A stretch of DNA of 64,000 bases from Balamuthia mandrillaris. Taxonomy: Eukaryota; Discosea; Longamoebia; Balamuthiidae. Positions 11,888 to 23,120 of this stretch are shown piece after piece. How positions within the stretch are numbered: position 1 is the first letter of the stretch; every line of letters begins with the position of its first letter. The stretch lies in assembly GCA_031835245.1 (NCBI GenBank), contig JAVKOQ010000009.1:62001-126000 (forward strand), given 5' to 3'. Both the position numbers and the translations under genes were made by a program. The notes under the pieces were generated by a model. The model had not been told where the DNA came from. It did no database searches and was given only the letters and a program-made list of their open reading frames with translations.

Positions 11888-12547
11888 TTCCTTCTTTCTT
11901 TCTACCTCGGACCCGTCTAAAGCGAACAAAGTCACCAGAAACGCCAGAGAGCTCAGCGGGGCAGGTGTTCTATTAACGTTTTGTCGGCTCATTCATTTTT
12001 GAGTCCTCCTTTTCTCCATAAGCCCCATTAAACGTTCTATATTGAAACAACAATTAACCACCCGATTGGGTGGGAATGAGTGTAAAAGGTATGCGTTTAA
12101 TAAGCGCTTTCGGAATGTTCGTTCAAATGAGGTGGTCGACTCTTCTTTTGGTAGTGGAGGAGCTGCAACGATATACTCCTTTAATATGCGCTTGGAGGAA
12201 TGTTCGTTCAGATGGCAGGTGGTCAACTCTTCTTTTTGGTCGCAGTTTACTGGTTTGCGTTCGAGAGCTGCGTCCTTTCCTTCTTGTTTGTACGTCTCCT
12301 GTGCTATCGCTACAGTTTCTTCCTTTATCTTGCTTCTTCTCCTCGTTGTTTGCACTTTGAGAAATAGAGAGACTGTGTGTGGTGTGCGAACAAAGAGAGA
12401 GAGATAACGGAAAACAAACCATACAGCAATAGTAATCACTTTAATCACCAGCTTCAGCTACTAGCAATGCCACAACGAGCAGCAGGAGGCCAGCACATCT
12501 TTTTATAAACTACACAGGTCTTTCCTTGAACAAATCAAAGTACAGGG
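11888..12547. other. intergenic region between receptor copies B and C
   Basis: No gene is supported here. It should hold the promoter of copy B. It contains an imperfect duplication: about 12092-12151 and 12178-12241 share the blocks GGAATGTTCGTTCA and TCTTCTTTTGG with small changes. Small open frames in this stretch are not conserved between the two repeat units. Confidence 0.6.
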
Positions 12548-13568
12548 TCAGGAGGAGGAGGAGGAAGAGGACAAGATGGCAACGATGTCATCCATGGTGG
12601 GACGGTCCTTGGGGTCATACTGCCAGCACGCCTTCATCACTTTTTGCAACACCTCTGGAATGTCCTCCGGGATGTCCAGCGTTACCTCTGCGAAAAGAAA
12701 GGAGAACGCACATTTAACATAATGACGAGGAACCATAACAAAATAAAAGACAAGTACTCTGATCAACGACGGCGAGCGCAGCTTGCACAAGGGAGAGGTG
12801 AGGATATGGCTCCTCCCCAAAGTTGACGATCTCCCACAAGACCACCCCATAGCTCCACACATCCGACTTTTGGGAGTACATCTGTTGGGAGATGCTCTCT
12901 GGCGCCATCCTGCACAGAATATGAGACAAAGAGCATAACAAGCCAACGGCAAAACGCAAAATGAGGTTTGAAGAGCTCCGCACCATTTCAAAGGCCCAAC
13001 TTCAGACTTGGTCGTTTGTTCTTCTGTTGAGTCCGTGTCTCTTTTCAGCCGCGACAACCCAAAGTCTCACCATAAGAGAAGAAGAAAGGTAAAATCAGCG
13101 CTGAATCAAAGAAAGAATGAAGGAGCAGGAAGAGAAAGCAACAGTAAGGTACCACTGATTTTGATGGTGAACTCTTCAGTGAGCAACAAGTTGCGAGCAG
13201 CCAAGTCCCGATGAATGATCCCCTCCGAATGGAGATGGCACATGCCCACTGCGATCTCTCTCGCCATTTGCACCATCATCCGGTAGTTCACCATGGCCTC
13301 CCCTTCCTCGGACATGAGGAAGTGTCTCAAGTCTCCTTTGGCCATGAACTCAGTGACCACGTAGTGATTGTGCAAGTCGTCTTCGCACACTCCCAACAAA
13401 AGCAGCACGTTTCCGTGAGGACGCAGGTTTCTGGTTGTTGTTTTCCCAAAGTGAGCAAGACAAGAGAATCCAGAGACAAAGAAGGGGAAATAAAGCAAGA
13501 AATAGCTAAGGCCAACTTGACGAGGAAAACGAGAGAGCGAGAGCGAGGGAGAGAGAGCGAGAGCGAGG

Positions 13569-13609
<41 letters not shown>

Positions 13610-14814
13610 ACAAGAAGAAGAGGAAGGAGAGAAGGCAAGGTACTGCATGATTTCCATTTCACTTTTCAATTGTTCCAGCTCATTGTTGTGCTTCGCTAGA
13701 ATCTGCATTGATGTCAGCATTGAAGGCACTCACCACCACACAGAATCAACAGAAAAGAAAAGAGGAAGAATGGAGGGAGGGATGAGAACAAACTTGTTTG
13801 ATGGCCACGGCCGTTCCTCGCCACTTTCCTTTCATCACCACTCCAAATCCTCTGTGAACAAACAAAACACAAAACAAATCACCATAACCACATCAATAAG
13901 AAAAGGTGTAAGCTTTGAAAACACAAATCGACAATGAAAAGAATATGGTAATGATACCCCCGTCCAATCTCTTCACCGAGAGTCAACTCAGAGAACTGGA
14001 TGTTCCAACTGAAACCCATCCCTCTTTCATCATGCTCTGCGGAACCTCCCCTCCGAAGCTTCTTTCTTGGTTGCATGGGATTTCTTTGGTACATGTTCTC
14101 TCTGCCGTCTTCCAAGTCCTTCTGCATTCGTCTCGTCTTCTTCGCCTTGCTCTGTCTCCTCCTCAGCAGCACACCCACCACGATGGCAGTCACCAAAATG
14201 GACAAGAAGAGCAGACCGATAGTGAGGCCTAGGATGAGGGGAAGGTTGCTGTCACTGCTGGTGTCCGACTCACGTTCCGTGGCATCTTCAATATAGCCGA
14301 AATTAAAAGAAAGAGAAGAGGGTGAGAGGTGTTGGAAGAGGAAGATGAGCACACCACCAAACTAAAAAACAAGAAGAGCAAAAGAATGAAGAAGGAGAAG
14401 AAGGAGAAGAAGAAAATCCAGAAGGAGAAGCTGCGGAAGAATGGAGAAAAACGGATAAACCACAACCTGTGACATCACTTTCGCTGCCACTGGCGCTGCT
14501 CATGCTTGAACTGCCCTCCCCCTCACTGCTGGAGGGATCCACGGTGATGAGGGTGAAGGTGAAGGTGGTGGTGCATTGGGCCAAGGTGCCAAGGGCATCC
14601 TCCACCTGCACTGTGATGTTGTGCAGACCAACAGCCAGGAGGGTGCCCGCTGCTGGGCTTTGGGTGATGTTGATGGGACCATGACAAGTGCCCACCACAT
14701 GGAGGGAGGAGGCGTTGCTGAAATCCGGTACTGCCGTTTCCTCTACGGTCATGCCTTGCTCCACGGTGATGATTTCACTCCTGCCCTCGCTGCATGTGAT
14801 GATGGTGAGGGGTT
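12548..14814 (-). pseudogene. receptor tyrosine kinase copy C, 5'-truncated by recombination
   Basis: Exons for HYR (14814-14467), transmembrane/juxtamembrane (14285-13958) and the whole kinase (13851-13794, 13702-13644, 13430-13153, 13065-12984, 12909-12758, 12687-12548) are intact and in phase, with [11 protein letters not shown] and KWMAPE present. The first exon (signal peptide and GATase-like domain), the HYR acceptor site and the first residues of HYR are missing. In their place the sequence joins directly to the DFG exon of copy D at about 14815. Without its own start it is either a pseudogene or the 3' half of a fusion transcript with D. If the last intron of D is retained, the frame stays open from D into C. 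Confidence 0.7.
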
Positions 14815-15211
14815 GACAACCCAAAGTCTCACCATAAGAGAAGAAGAAAGGTAAAATCAGCAGCTCATCAAAGAAAGAATGAAGGAGCAGGAAGAGATAA
14901 AGGGTAAAAAGCAACGGTAAGGTACCACTGATTTTGATGGTGAACTCTTCAGTGAGCAACAAGTTGCGAGCAGCCAAGTCTCGATGAATGATCCCCTCCG
15001 AATGGAGATGGCACATGCCCACTGCGATCTCTCTCGCCATTTGCACCATCATCCGGTAGTTCACCATGGCCTCCCCTTCCTCGGACATGAGGAAGTGTCT
15101 CAAGTCTCCTTTGGCCATGAACTCAGTGACCACGTAGTGATTGTGCAAGTCGTCTTCGCACACTCCCAACAAAAGCAGCACATTTCCGTGAGGCCGCAGG
15201 TTTCTGTTAAC

Positions 15212-15247
<36 letters not shown>

Positions 15248-15926
15248 GAGATCTTATGGTATGAGACTGAATAGAAGCAAACATACTGCATGATTTCCAT
15301 CTCGCTTCTCATCTGCTCCAGCTCGTCATTGTGCTTCGCAAGGATCTGCATTGGTGAGAATGTTAAGGCTAATTAAAAGTTGCATAGAGAAGTGAACAGC
15401 CACCGAACCTGTTTTATGGCCACGGGTGTGCCTCTCCACTTTCCTTTCATCACCACTCCAAACCCTCTGAAACGCGAAATAATAAGAAACGAAAAGAAAG
15501 AAGACACAACAAGACAGAAACACAGAAAGTACAAGTGAACATGGGAGCAACGCTGCATTTGCCTACCCTCGCCCAATCTCTTCGCCGAATGTCAACTCAG
15601 AGAACTGAATGTTCCAATTGAAGCCCAATCCGCTTGCTTCTCCACCTCCGTATCTTGCCCGGTTTGATTGCTTGCTTGGTTTGATGGGATTGCGTTGGTA
15701 CATGCTCTCTCCTCCTTCCTCCAAGTCTTTCTGCATTCTTCTCCGTTTCCCCAGGGTCCTTCGTCTCAACACCACTGCCACCACGATGGCTGCCACCAAG
15801 ATCAACAACAAGGGCAGACCCAGACCCAGGCCCAAGGCCAGAGGAAGTTCGCTCCCATTGTCTGCCCTCTTCTCTTCACTTGTGACTGTCACAGCAAAGG
15901 TCAGCATAACAGGCCAATGAAAAGAA

Positions 15927-15974
<48 letters not shown>

Positions 15975-17218
15975 CAAAACAAGAATGTTACCCGTATCGC
16001 TGCTATCATCATCACTGGAGCTCCCATCATTGACACTGCTTGTGCTGGCAGGATCCGCGGGGATGAAGGTGAAGGTGGTGGTGCATTGGAGCAAGGTGCC
16101 AAGGGCATCCTCCACCTGCACTGTGATGTTGTGCAGACCAACAGCCAGGAGGGTGCCCGCTGCTGGGCTTTGGGTGATGTTGATGGGACCATGGCAAGTG
16201 CCCACCACACGGAGGGAAGAGGCGGTGCTGAAATCCGGCACTGCCATCTCCCTCTCCTCTCCCTCCACGCTCATGCCCTCGCTGCATGTGATGATGGTGA
16301 GGGGTTGAGGAGCAAACGACCCGCATCCTTTTGTGTGTTCGCTTTATAAGCGATAGGAGACTTGAGGCAGGAAATATTAGCAGCAGCATACGTACCACTC
16401 ATGGAGTAAAACAGAGCATTGGCCATCAACTCTCTTCCATTTGTTTCCTTCATCCAACCACCGTTGTTCCTCCCCGGTGTATTATAGTCTTCTGAATCGG
16501 TTTGTCTTGAGACGGGATGAAAACCCAGGTCCACACGATTGCTCTTGTTGGGGCCGACTTCATCACGAACAGCCACCAACATCACCCCATCGTCAAAGGG
16601 AGCCACCACATAGGACCCTCCCGCCATCTTGCTCTCCACTTGACTAGGCAGAATCCTAGTGACAAGGGCATCTCCAGAGGTTCCAAAGGAGGTGACGTTG
16701 CGCATGATGGGGTGCTCCGGCAAGTACACCATTCCAAGGTTCTTTTCCCCGTATCCTCCGCCCTGAGTGATATCGAGAGTTCCGTCAGCGTTGGGGAGAA
16801 CCACGGAGGAATTTGAGGCAAAAGCTCCTTTGAGGCCGTAGTCTCCGCTGAAACCAGCCACAGCCAGCACCACGCCCCCGCCTTGCTCCACGTAGCCCTG
16901 CAACAGGTCTCCCAACACCTCCGGCTCTGCGAAGGGTTCTAATACAATAGTCGGGAATTCTGTAGCCAGACCGGACCAAACGAGGAGCGCGTCGAAGCTT
17001 TGCACGAGTTCTCCTAATGTTGGGAGAGAGCTCACGTTCACGAAGGTGATGCTCTCGAACCGTCCAGTTTCCTCCAACCGCAGCAGCACGTCCTCTCGGC
17101 AGCGCGAGTCCACTTCCGTGGTAATCAGCCCAATCCGTTGTCCGTAGATGCCGCGGCATGCCAGGAGAGCTATAAGCGTTACAAACAAACGCACTATAAC
17201 CGTCCGCAGTGGCAACAT
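14775..17218 (-). CDS. receptor tyrosine kinase copy D, kinase truncated at DFG
   Basis: Exons 17218-16396, 16327-15992, 15885-15567, 15466-15409, 15345-15287, 15203-14926 and a hybrid exon 14827-14775, about 641 residues. Signal peptide, GATase-like ectodomain, HYR, transmembrane helix ([19 protein letters not shown]), kinase N-lobe and catalytic loop (HRDLAARN) are all intact. The hybrid exon begins with the DFG codons, then runs into sequence of the HYR exon of copy C in the wrong frame, and reaches TGA at 14775-14777. The activation segment and most of the C-lobe are therefore absent and the kinase cannot be active. It may be a dominant-negative receptor or a gene in decay. Its exons 2-3 with the intron between are almost identical to copy B. 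Confidence 0.75.
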
Positions 17219-17435
17219 TGCTCTTCTTTTTCACTTTTCTCTTTTGTTAGGTTTTTTATTCCCGACAGAAACTCCGCCCCTAACCGAGTAATGCTTTGCA
17301 GTACCAATTTACAAGACCATGAGGTCACGCTTAAATGAAGTGTACTCGTAATATAATGGCTGGTCATAAATAAATTATTGGCACAGTTTGTTTGGTAATC
17401 GCTGTACAGAATTAAAAATGACAACTTCTTGTTGC

Positions 17436-20418
17436 TCATTTGGAGGGAGGGGACAACATGGAGACGATGTCGTCCATGGTGGGGCGGTCCTTGGGGTCGT
17501 ACTGCCAGCATGCCTTCATGATGCCTTGCAGCACCTCTGGAATGTCTTCTGGGATCTCTGGCGTTGCTCCTGTTGACAAAAGGACAAGTCGCCTCAGAAA
17601 CAAGGAACAAAAAACAGAGATAAAAAACCGTGAGGACGTACTCTGATCAACGACGGCAAGAGCAGCTTGCACAAGAGAGAGGTGAGGATATGGCTCCTCC
17701 CCAAAGTTGACGATCTCCCACAAGACCACCCCATAGCTCCACACATCCGACTTTTGGGAGTACATCTGTTGGGAGATGCTCTCCGGCGCCATCCTGCACA
17801 GAATATGAGACAAAGCGCATAATACACAATAAGCCAACGGCAAAACGCAAAGTGAGGTTTGAAGAGCTCCGCACCATTTCAAAGGACCAACTTCAGACTT
17901 GGTCGTTTGTTCTTCTGTCTCCGTGTCCCTTTTCAGCCGCGACAATCCAAAGTCTCGTCATGCGAAGAAAAATAAGATAAAGCAGCAAAAGAAGGAACAA
18001 CGCCAAACAAAAGCACAGAGCAACGGTAAGGTACCACTGATTTTGATGGTGAACTCTTCAGTGAGCAACAAGTTGCGAGCAGCCAAGTCCCGATGAATGA
18101 TTCCCTCCGAATGAAGATGGCACATGCCCACTGCGATCTCTCTCGCCATTTGCACCATCATCTGGTAGTTCACCATGGCCTCCCCTTCCTCGGACATGAG
18201 GAAGTGTCTCAAGTCTCCTTTGGCCATGAACTCAGTGACCACGTAGTGATTGTGCAAGTCGTCTTCACACACTCCCAACAACAGAAGCACGTTTCCGTGA
18301 GGCCGCAGGTTTCTGATTTTTGTGTTGGTAGTGAGCAAGAGAAAAAGAGAAACAGAAACAGAAAGAGTAATAACAAGATAATAGAAGAAAAAAGAGAAAG
18401 AGACGCACTGCATGATTTCCATCTCACTTCTCATTTGTTCTAACTCGTCGTTGTGCTTGGCAAGAATCTTAAGTACAAATGAGTCAATAACGTAAAAAAT
18501 GTTGAAGATAGTGGGAGAGGAGAACCTGCTTGATGGCTACAGGAGTGCCTCGCCATTTCCCTTTCATCACCACTCCAAATCCTCTGTATGAAATGTTCAA
18601 AAACAAGAACAATGAAGATGAGATGTAAGTCATCACGAAAGAACCAGAATAAAAAAAGGTGAACCAATAAATAAAACGCTCAAAACAAACGATACCCTCG
18701 GCCAATCTCTTCGCCGAATGTCAACTCGGAGAACTGAATGTTCCAACTGAAGCCCATTCCTCTTTCTCCATCGCCCCCATATCCTGAGCGGAGATTTTGG
18801 GAGTGCTTTCCTGGCTTGATGGGATTGCGTTGGTACATGTTCTCTCCTCCATCCTCCAAGTCTTTCTGCATTCTTCTTGTCTTCTTCAGTTGGACCCTTC
18901 GCCAGAACAAAGCAGCGAAAATGGTGGCGCCCACCAGAAGTAACAGCAAGGGAAGCCCAAGACTGAGACCCAGGATGAGAGCAAGGTTGTCCTCACTGCT
19001 CGCCGAATCGCGTTCACTCAAGTCTTTCGATTCAAATGTAGAGTTTGCTTCTTAATAATTGAAGAAGCAGAACGGAGAAAAAGAGAAAGCGAATACAGAA
19101 GAAAAGGACAAGAAGAAAAAAAGAAAATGAAGAAAAAACCTGTGGTATCACTTTCGCTGCCACTGGCGCTGCTCTTGCTTGAACTGCCCTCCCCCTCACT
19201 GCTGGAGGGATCCACGGTGATGAGGGTGAAGGTGAAGGTGGTGGTGCATTGGGCCAAGGTGCCAAGGGCATCCTCCACCTGCACTGTGATGTTGTGCAGA
19301 CCAACAGCCAGGAGGGTGCCCGCTGCTGGGCTTTGGGTGATGTTGATGGGACCATGACAAGTGCCCACCACATGGAGGGAGGAGGCGTTGCTGAAATCCG
19401 GCACTGCCGTTTCTTCTACGGTCATGCCTTGCTCCACGGTGATGATTTCACTCCTGCCCTCGCTGCATGTGATGATGGTGAGGGGTTGAGGAGCAAACGA
19501 CCCGCATCCTGTTTTTTGTTTTCGTGTAAGTTTTGATAAAAAGAGTTCTAGCGAAGAGCAGGGAGGCACCCGAGGCCACTTACCGCTCATGGAGTAGAAC
19601 AGAGCGTTCGCGATGAGCTCTGCTCCTTGCGTTGTCCGGTTATAGCCACCCAAATTGCGACCTGGTTCATAATAATCGCTTCCCGTTTGTCTTGAGACAG
19701 GATGGAAGTTGAGGTCCACGCGATTGCTCTTGCTGACTCCTACTTCGTCACGAGCGGCCACCAGCACCAACCCATCGTTATAGGTCGCCAAGATGTAGGA
19801 GCCAGGAGCCATCTTGCTCTCCATTGCACTGGGCAAAATGTTGGAACGCAAGGAGACTCCGCTGGTGTTGAAAGCAGTGATATTGCGCATGACAGGGTGA
19901 TTGGGCAAGAAAGCCTCTCCTAGCCACATTCTAGAGGACCCTCCGCCCGCTGTAATGGAAACCTGGGAGCCGGCCTCCTGGGGCAGGATGACGGAGGAAT
20001 ATGCTGCGAAACCTCCTTTGAGGCCGTTGTTTCCGCTAAAACCAGCCACGGCCAGCACCACACCTCCGCCTTGCTCCACGTAGCCCTGCAGTAGGTCTCC
20101 CAACACCTCCGGCTCGGGGAAGGGCTGTATTTCGGCATATTGCGAGTCACTTCTATGCGAGGATAAGCCGGACCAAACGAGGAGGGCATCATAGTTTTGC
20201 ACAAGCTCTTCCAATGTGGGGAGGGAGCTCTCGTTGAGGTAGCTGACGCTCTCGAACCGCCCCGTTTCGTTCAGCCTCAGCGGTACGTCCGCTCGATTAC
20301 GCGGGTCAAAGTCCGTTGTGATGAGGCCGACCCTTTGTCCGCCAGCAGCAGAAATAACAAAAACGAGAACGAGAACCACCGCTGAAGCGACCAGCCATGC
20401 AGGACGAACCGCTTCCAT
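17436..20418 (-). CDS. receptor tyrosine kinase, array copy E (intact)
   Basis: Nine exons in phase: 20418-19584, 19508-19140, 19023-18696, 18583-18526, 18467-18409, 18312-18035, 17953-17875, 17793-17642 and 17569-17436, 763 residues. Signal peptide (VVLVLVFVISAAGG), GATase/flavodoxin-like domain ([28 protein letters not shown], to about 278), HYR ([20 protein letters not shown], about 285-375), transmembrane helix (LALILGLSLGLPLLLLLVG, about 415-440), then kinase. The kinase has a GRGGFGVV loop, [12 protein letters not shown] at about 622, DFG at 643 and KWMAPES. Several NxS/T sequons in the ectodomain suit an extracellular location. It is the 5'-most member of the array. Its HYR exon is nearly identical to that of copy C. 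Confidence 0.88.
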
Positions 20419-20598
20419 TACTTGTTTTCTCCGTATTGCCGGCCTGCTCCGGTTCCTCCTGTGAAGAAAGCCGCTACAAGCACTACTTAGCGGTAATCAT
20501 CTTGTAAATGAAGAGGCAACGCAATCCCGAAAACAAACCCAACGAGGAATAAAAAATCACGTCGTCCTGGAAAATTAAATTTATTGTCGACTTCCATT

Positions 20599-20842
20599 AA
20601 TCTGAATATAATGGGGGCGCATCCGTGGCCTATCGGTTCAACGTTGGTTCGTTGTTCCAAAGGTCGCGGTTTCAACTCCGACCATATCAACTCTTTCCTT
20701 TGCCCCAAGGATGACCCCACAAACATTGGAGGCTGCTGCCAGTTCAACAGGCGACCTGCCAGGAGGCCCAACTGGGTGTGGGTCGGGACTTGCTGCCTCA
20801 CCAACCAGAAAGATTTTAAACTCAATACAATCTGAATATAAT
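20599..20842 (+). mobile_element. SINE-like retroposon with 14-bp target-site duplication
   Basis: A body of about 216 bp (20613-20828) is flanked by perfect direct repeats AATCTGAATATAAT at 20599-20612 and 20829-20842. Near the 5' end it has a pol III A-box-like motif (TGGCCTATCGG, 20626-20636) and a B-box-like motif (GTTTCAACTCC, about 20669-20679), as in tRNA-derived SINEs. The cloverleaf does not fold, because acceptor and D stems do not pair, so it is not a tRNA gene. It has no coding capacity. The family name is unknown to me. Confidence 0.7.
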
Positions 20843-20866
20843 TTTTTATAATTTATCTCAAAATGT

Positions 20867-20874
20867 TGTCGACA
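20867..20874. promoter_or_regulatory. TGTCGACA element upstream of the AAA ATPase gene
   Basis: An exact TGTCGACA lies 62 bp upstream of the start codon at 20936. A related TGTCGACT is at 20585-20592, upstream of receptor copy E. Regulatory role inferred from recurrence. Confidence 0.5.
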
Positions 20875-20935
20875 AATTATAATAATTCGAAGAATTATTG
20901 AAGTAAAGAAAGAAAAAAAGAAGAGAAGAGAAGAG

Positions 20936-23006
20936 ATGGAGCGGGTGCCGCGCTTCAAGGAGGCCGTCATCGATCTGGTCTTCACCACCGTCAAGACCGC
21001 GCTCGCCACCGGGGTGATGGTGGCGGGGACCTACTTTTTGCTCAGCAAGATCCTCCCTTCCTCCGACAAAGAAGACAAGGCTGCGGAGTCGCTCGTCCTG
21101 CAGAGTTTGGAGGTACTTTTCTCTCATTTAAAAAAAAAGCTCCACAACGACACTGCATCCCTCGTGCACACTCACACTCACTCACCTTTTCTCTTTTTAT
21201 TTGGTCTCTCTCAAAAAAAAAAAACATAGAAACGGGGAAAGAAGCTTGCGCAACGATTGAACAGTTATGAGCGCATGATTGCTACCGAAATCGTGGACCC
21301 GGATGACATTGAGGCCAACTTTGAGGCCATCGGCGGTCTGAACGAGATCAAAGAGGCCCTGAGGGAAATGTTGTTGTTACCGATGAACCATCCGGAGTTG
21401 TTTGAGGGTCGTCCCTCCCGTTTGCTGCAATCGCCCAAAGGCATCCTTCTTTATGGCCCTCCTGGTTTGTCTTCCTTTCTTCCTTCTTCCTTCTTTTCTC
21501 TTGGCTGACTTGTTCTCTTGTTAAATAAAGGGACTGGCAAAACGATGTTGGCCAAGGCCATCGCCAAAGAAGGACAGCTCACTTTTATCAGTATGCTCTT
21601 TTTTTTTCGTTGTGTTGTGTTGTTTCAGGGGACCATGCCGATTGAACTCACACAACCGTTTACACACAGACATTCGACTATCAACCATCAACAACATGCT
21701 GCATGGAGAGTCTGAGAAACTCATTAAAGCCATCTTCACATTGGCCTGTAAGTTGCAGCCGTCTGTTATCTTTCTAGATGAGGTACTTTGCTTCCTATTT
21801 CCTCTTTTCTTTGCTCTCATTAATGACTGTGTTGCTATCTATGAATGAACTACAGATGGATAGCTTTTTTGGTAACTCGAGTCAGTATGAACATCAGGTT
21901 TATCTGCAGATGCGTGCAGAGTTTATGAGGTTCTCTTCTCCCATTGTCGTTTCGCTCTTCTCCTTTGTTTCGCTCATATTTTTTTTCTTATTTCAGTCTT
22001 TGGGATGGATTGTTGACGGACGACAATGCACGCATTATCGTAGTTGGTACTACCAACAAACCGCATCACCTCCACAGAGCCATATTGCGGCGCATGCCTC
22101 GCCAGTTTCTCGTCCCTCTGCCTAACTTTGAGCAACGCATCAAAATTCTCAAAGTTGTATCCTTTTCTCCTTTCTGTCTTTATTCTTATTGCGTCTTGTT
22201 TTTTTCTTTTGGTCTTGTTTTTCGCTTTCGTCATGTTTTTCTTTTACTCCCTTTTTTGAAATAAGATATTGAAAGGAGAGCCCGTGGAAGCAGGAATAGA
22301 TTTTAAAGCACTAGCCTCAAAGACAGCAGGTTTCTCAGGGAGCGACTTGAAAGAACTCTGTAAGAAAGCGGCATTGTTTCCATTACGTGACTTTCTTCGC
22401 AACGGCAACGACCCATCTCAACTACAACAAGACAAAGAAGAGGAAGAAGAAGAATCGGCAGAAGAGAAAAAGAAACCACAACTACGAGATATTTCGTTTG
22501 AAGACTTTATGGAAGCTTTGAAAGAAGTTAGACCAACTGGCGAGAAAGCGATGGCTTTTCGTTCACAAGATTTGGAGGAGGAACAAAACTTGTTTTTCGG
22601 GGGTGGAGGAAGAGAAGGAGCTAACGACGGTCGCAACGTGTTTGCAGAGCTGATGAACAACATGTTTGGAAGTAAGAGAGTGGAAGAAGTAGAAAGAGAA
22701 GAAGGAGAAAGGGAAGGGGGTGAAATGAGGAGTTGGGAGAAGAGGTTTGATGGCAGAGAAGGAGAAGCGATGTTGAAGCAGTTGTGTCGGAGTTATGGAG
22801 TGCCCTACAACGCGGATGCCACGAAGGAGCAAAGGCGGTTGTGTCTTGCTCGTTTGTGGGAATGCATCCATTCTGGTGTTGACGATCCTGGCTCTTCCGC
22901 TTCTTGTTCTATTTCTTCTTCTTCTCACTCGTTTTCTTCTTCTTCTTCTTCTTCTTCTTCACCTTCTTCTGGTGTTTCTCAACCTCACGAAGAAGAATTG
23001 GATTGA
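20936..23006 (+). CDS. ATAD1: Msp1/ATAD1-type AAA ATPase
   Basis: Seven exons: 20936-21112, 21230-21464, 21531-21590, 21670-21782, 21856-21929, 21997-22153 and 22266-23006, about 518 residues. An N-terminal hydrophobic helix (ALATGVMVAGTYFLL) should anchor it in the mitochondrial outer or peroxisomal membrane. Walker A GPPGTGKT, Walker B VIFLDEMDSFFG, the SLWDGL and TTNKP sensor region, ILRRMP and GFSGSDLKELCKKAALFPLR follow the Msp1/ATAD1 order. The family extracts mislocalised tail-anchored proteins from membranes. The C-terminal extension of about 190 residues (acidic, then Ser-rich) is longer than in ATAD1. The intron after the GPPG codons splits the Walker A motif. Confidence 0.92.
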
Positions 23007-23120
23007 AGTCGTTTTATAGTTGTTTATTTATCATTTATTTATTAAAAGAGATTCCATTTTTTAATAATAAATATAGCTATAGAGAAGGCGTAAAGGAGGT
23101 TTAGAGTCCCCCCCATCGCG

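Noticed and set aside
20613-20690. tRNA gene suggested by A-box-like and B-box-like motifs
   Set aside because: Acceptor and D stems do not pair and no anticodon arm forms. The flanking 14-bp duplication fits a retroposon instead.
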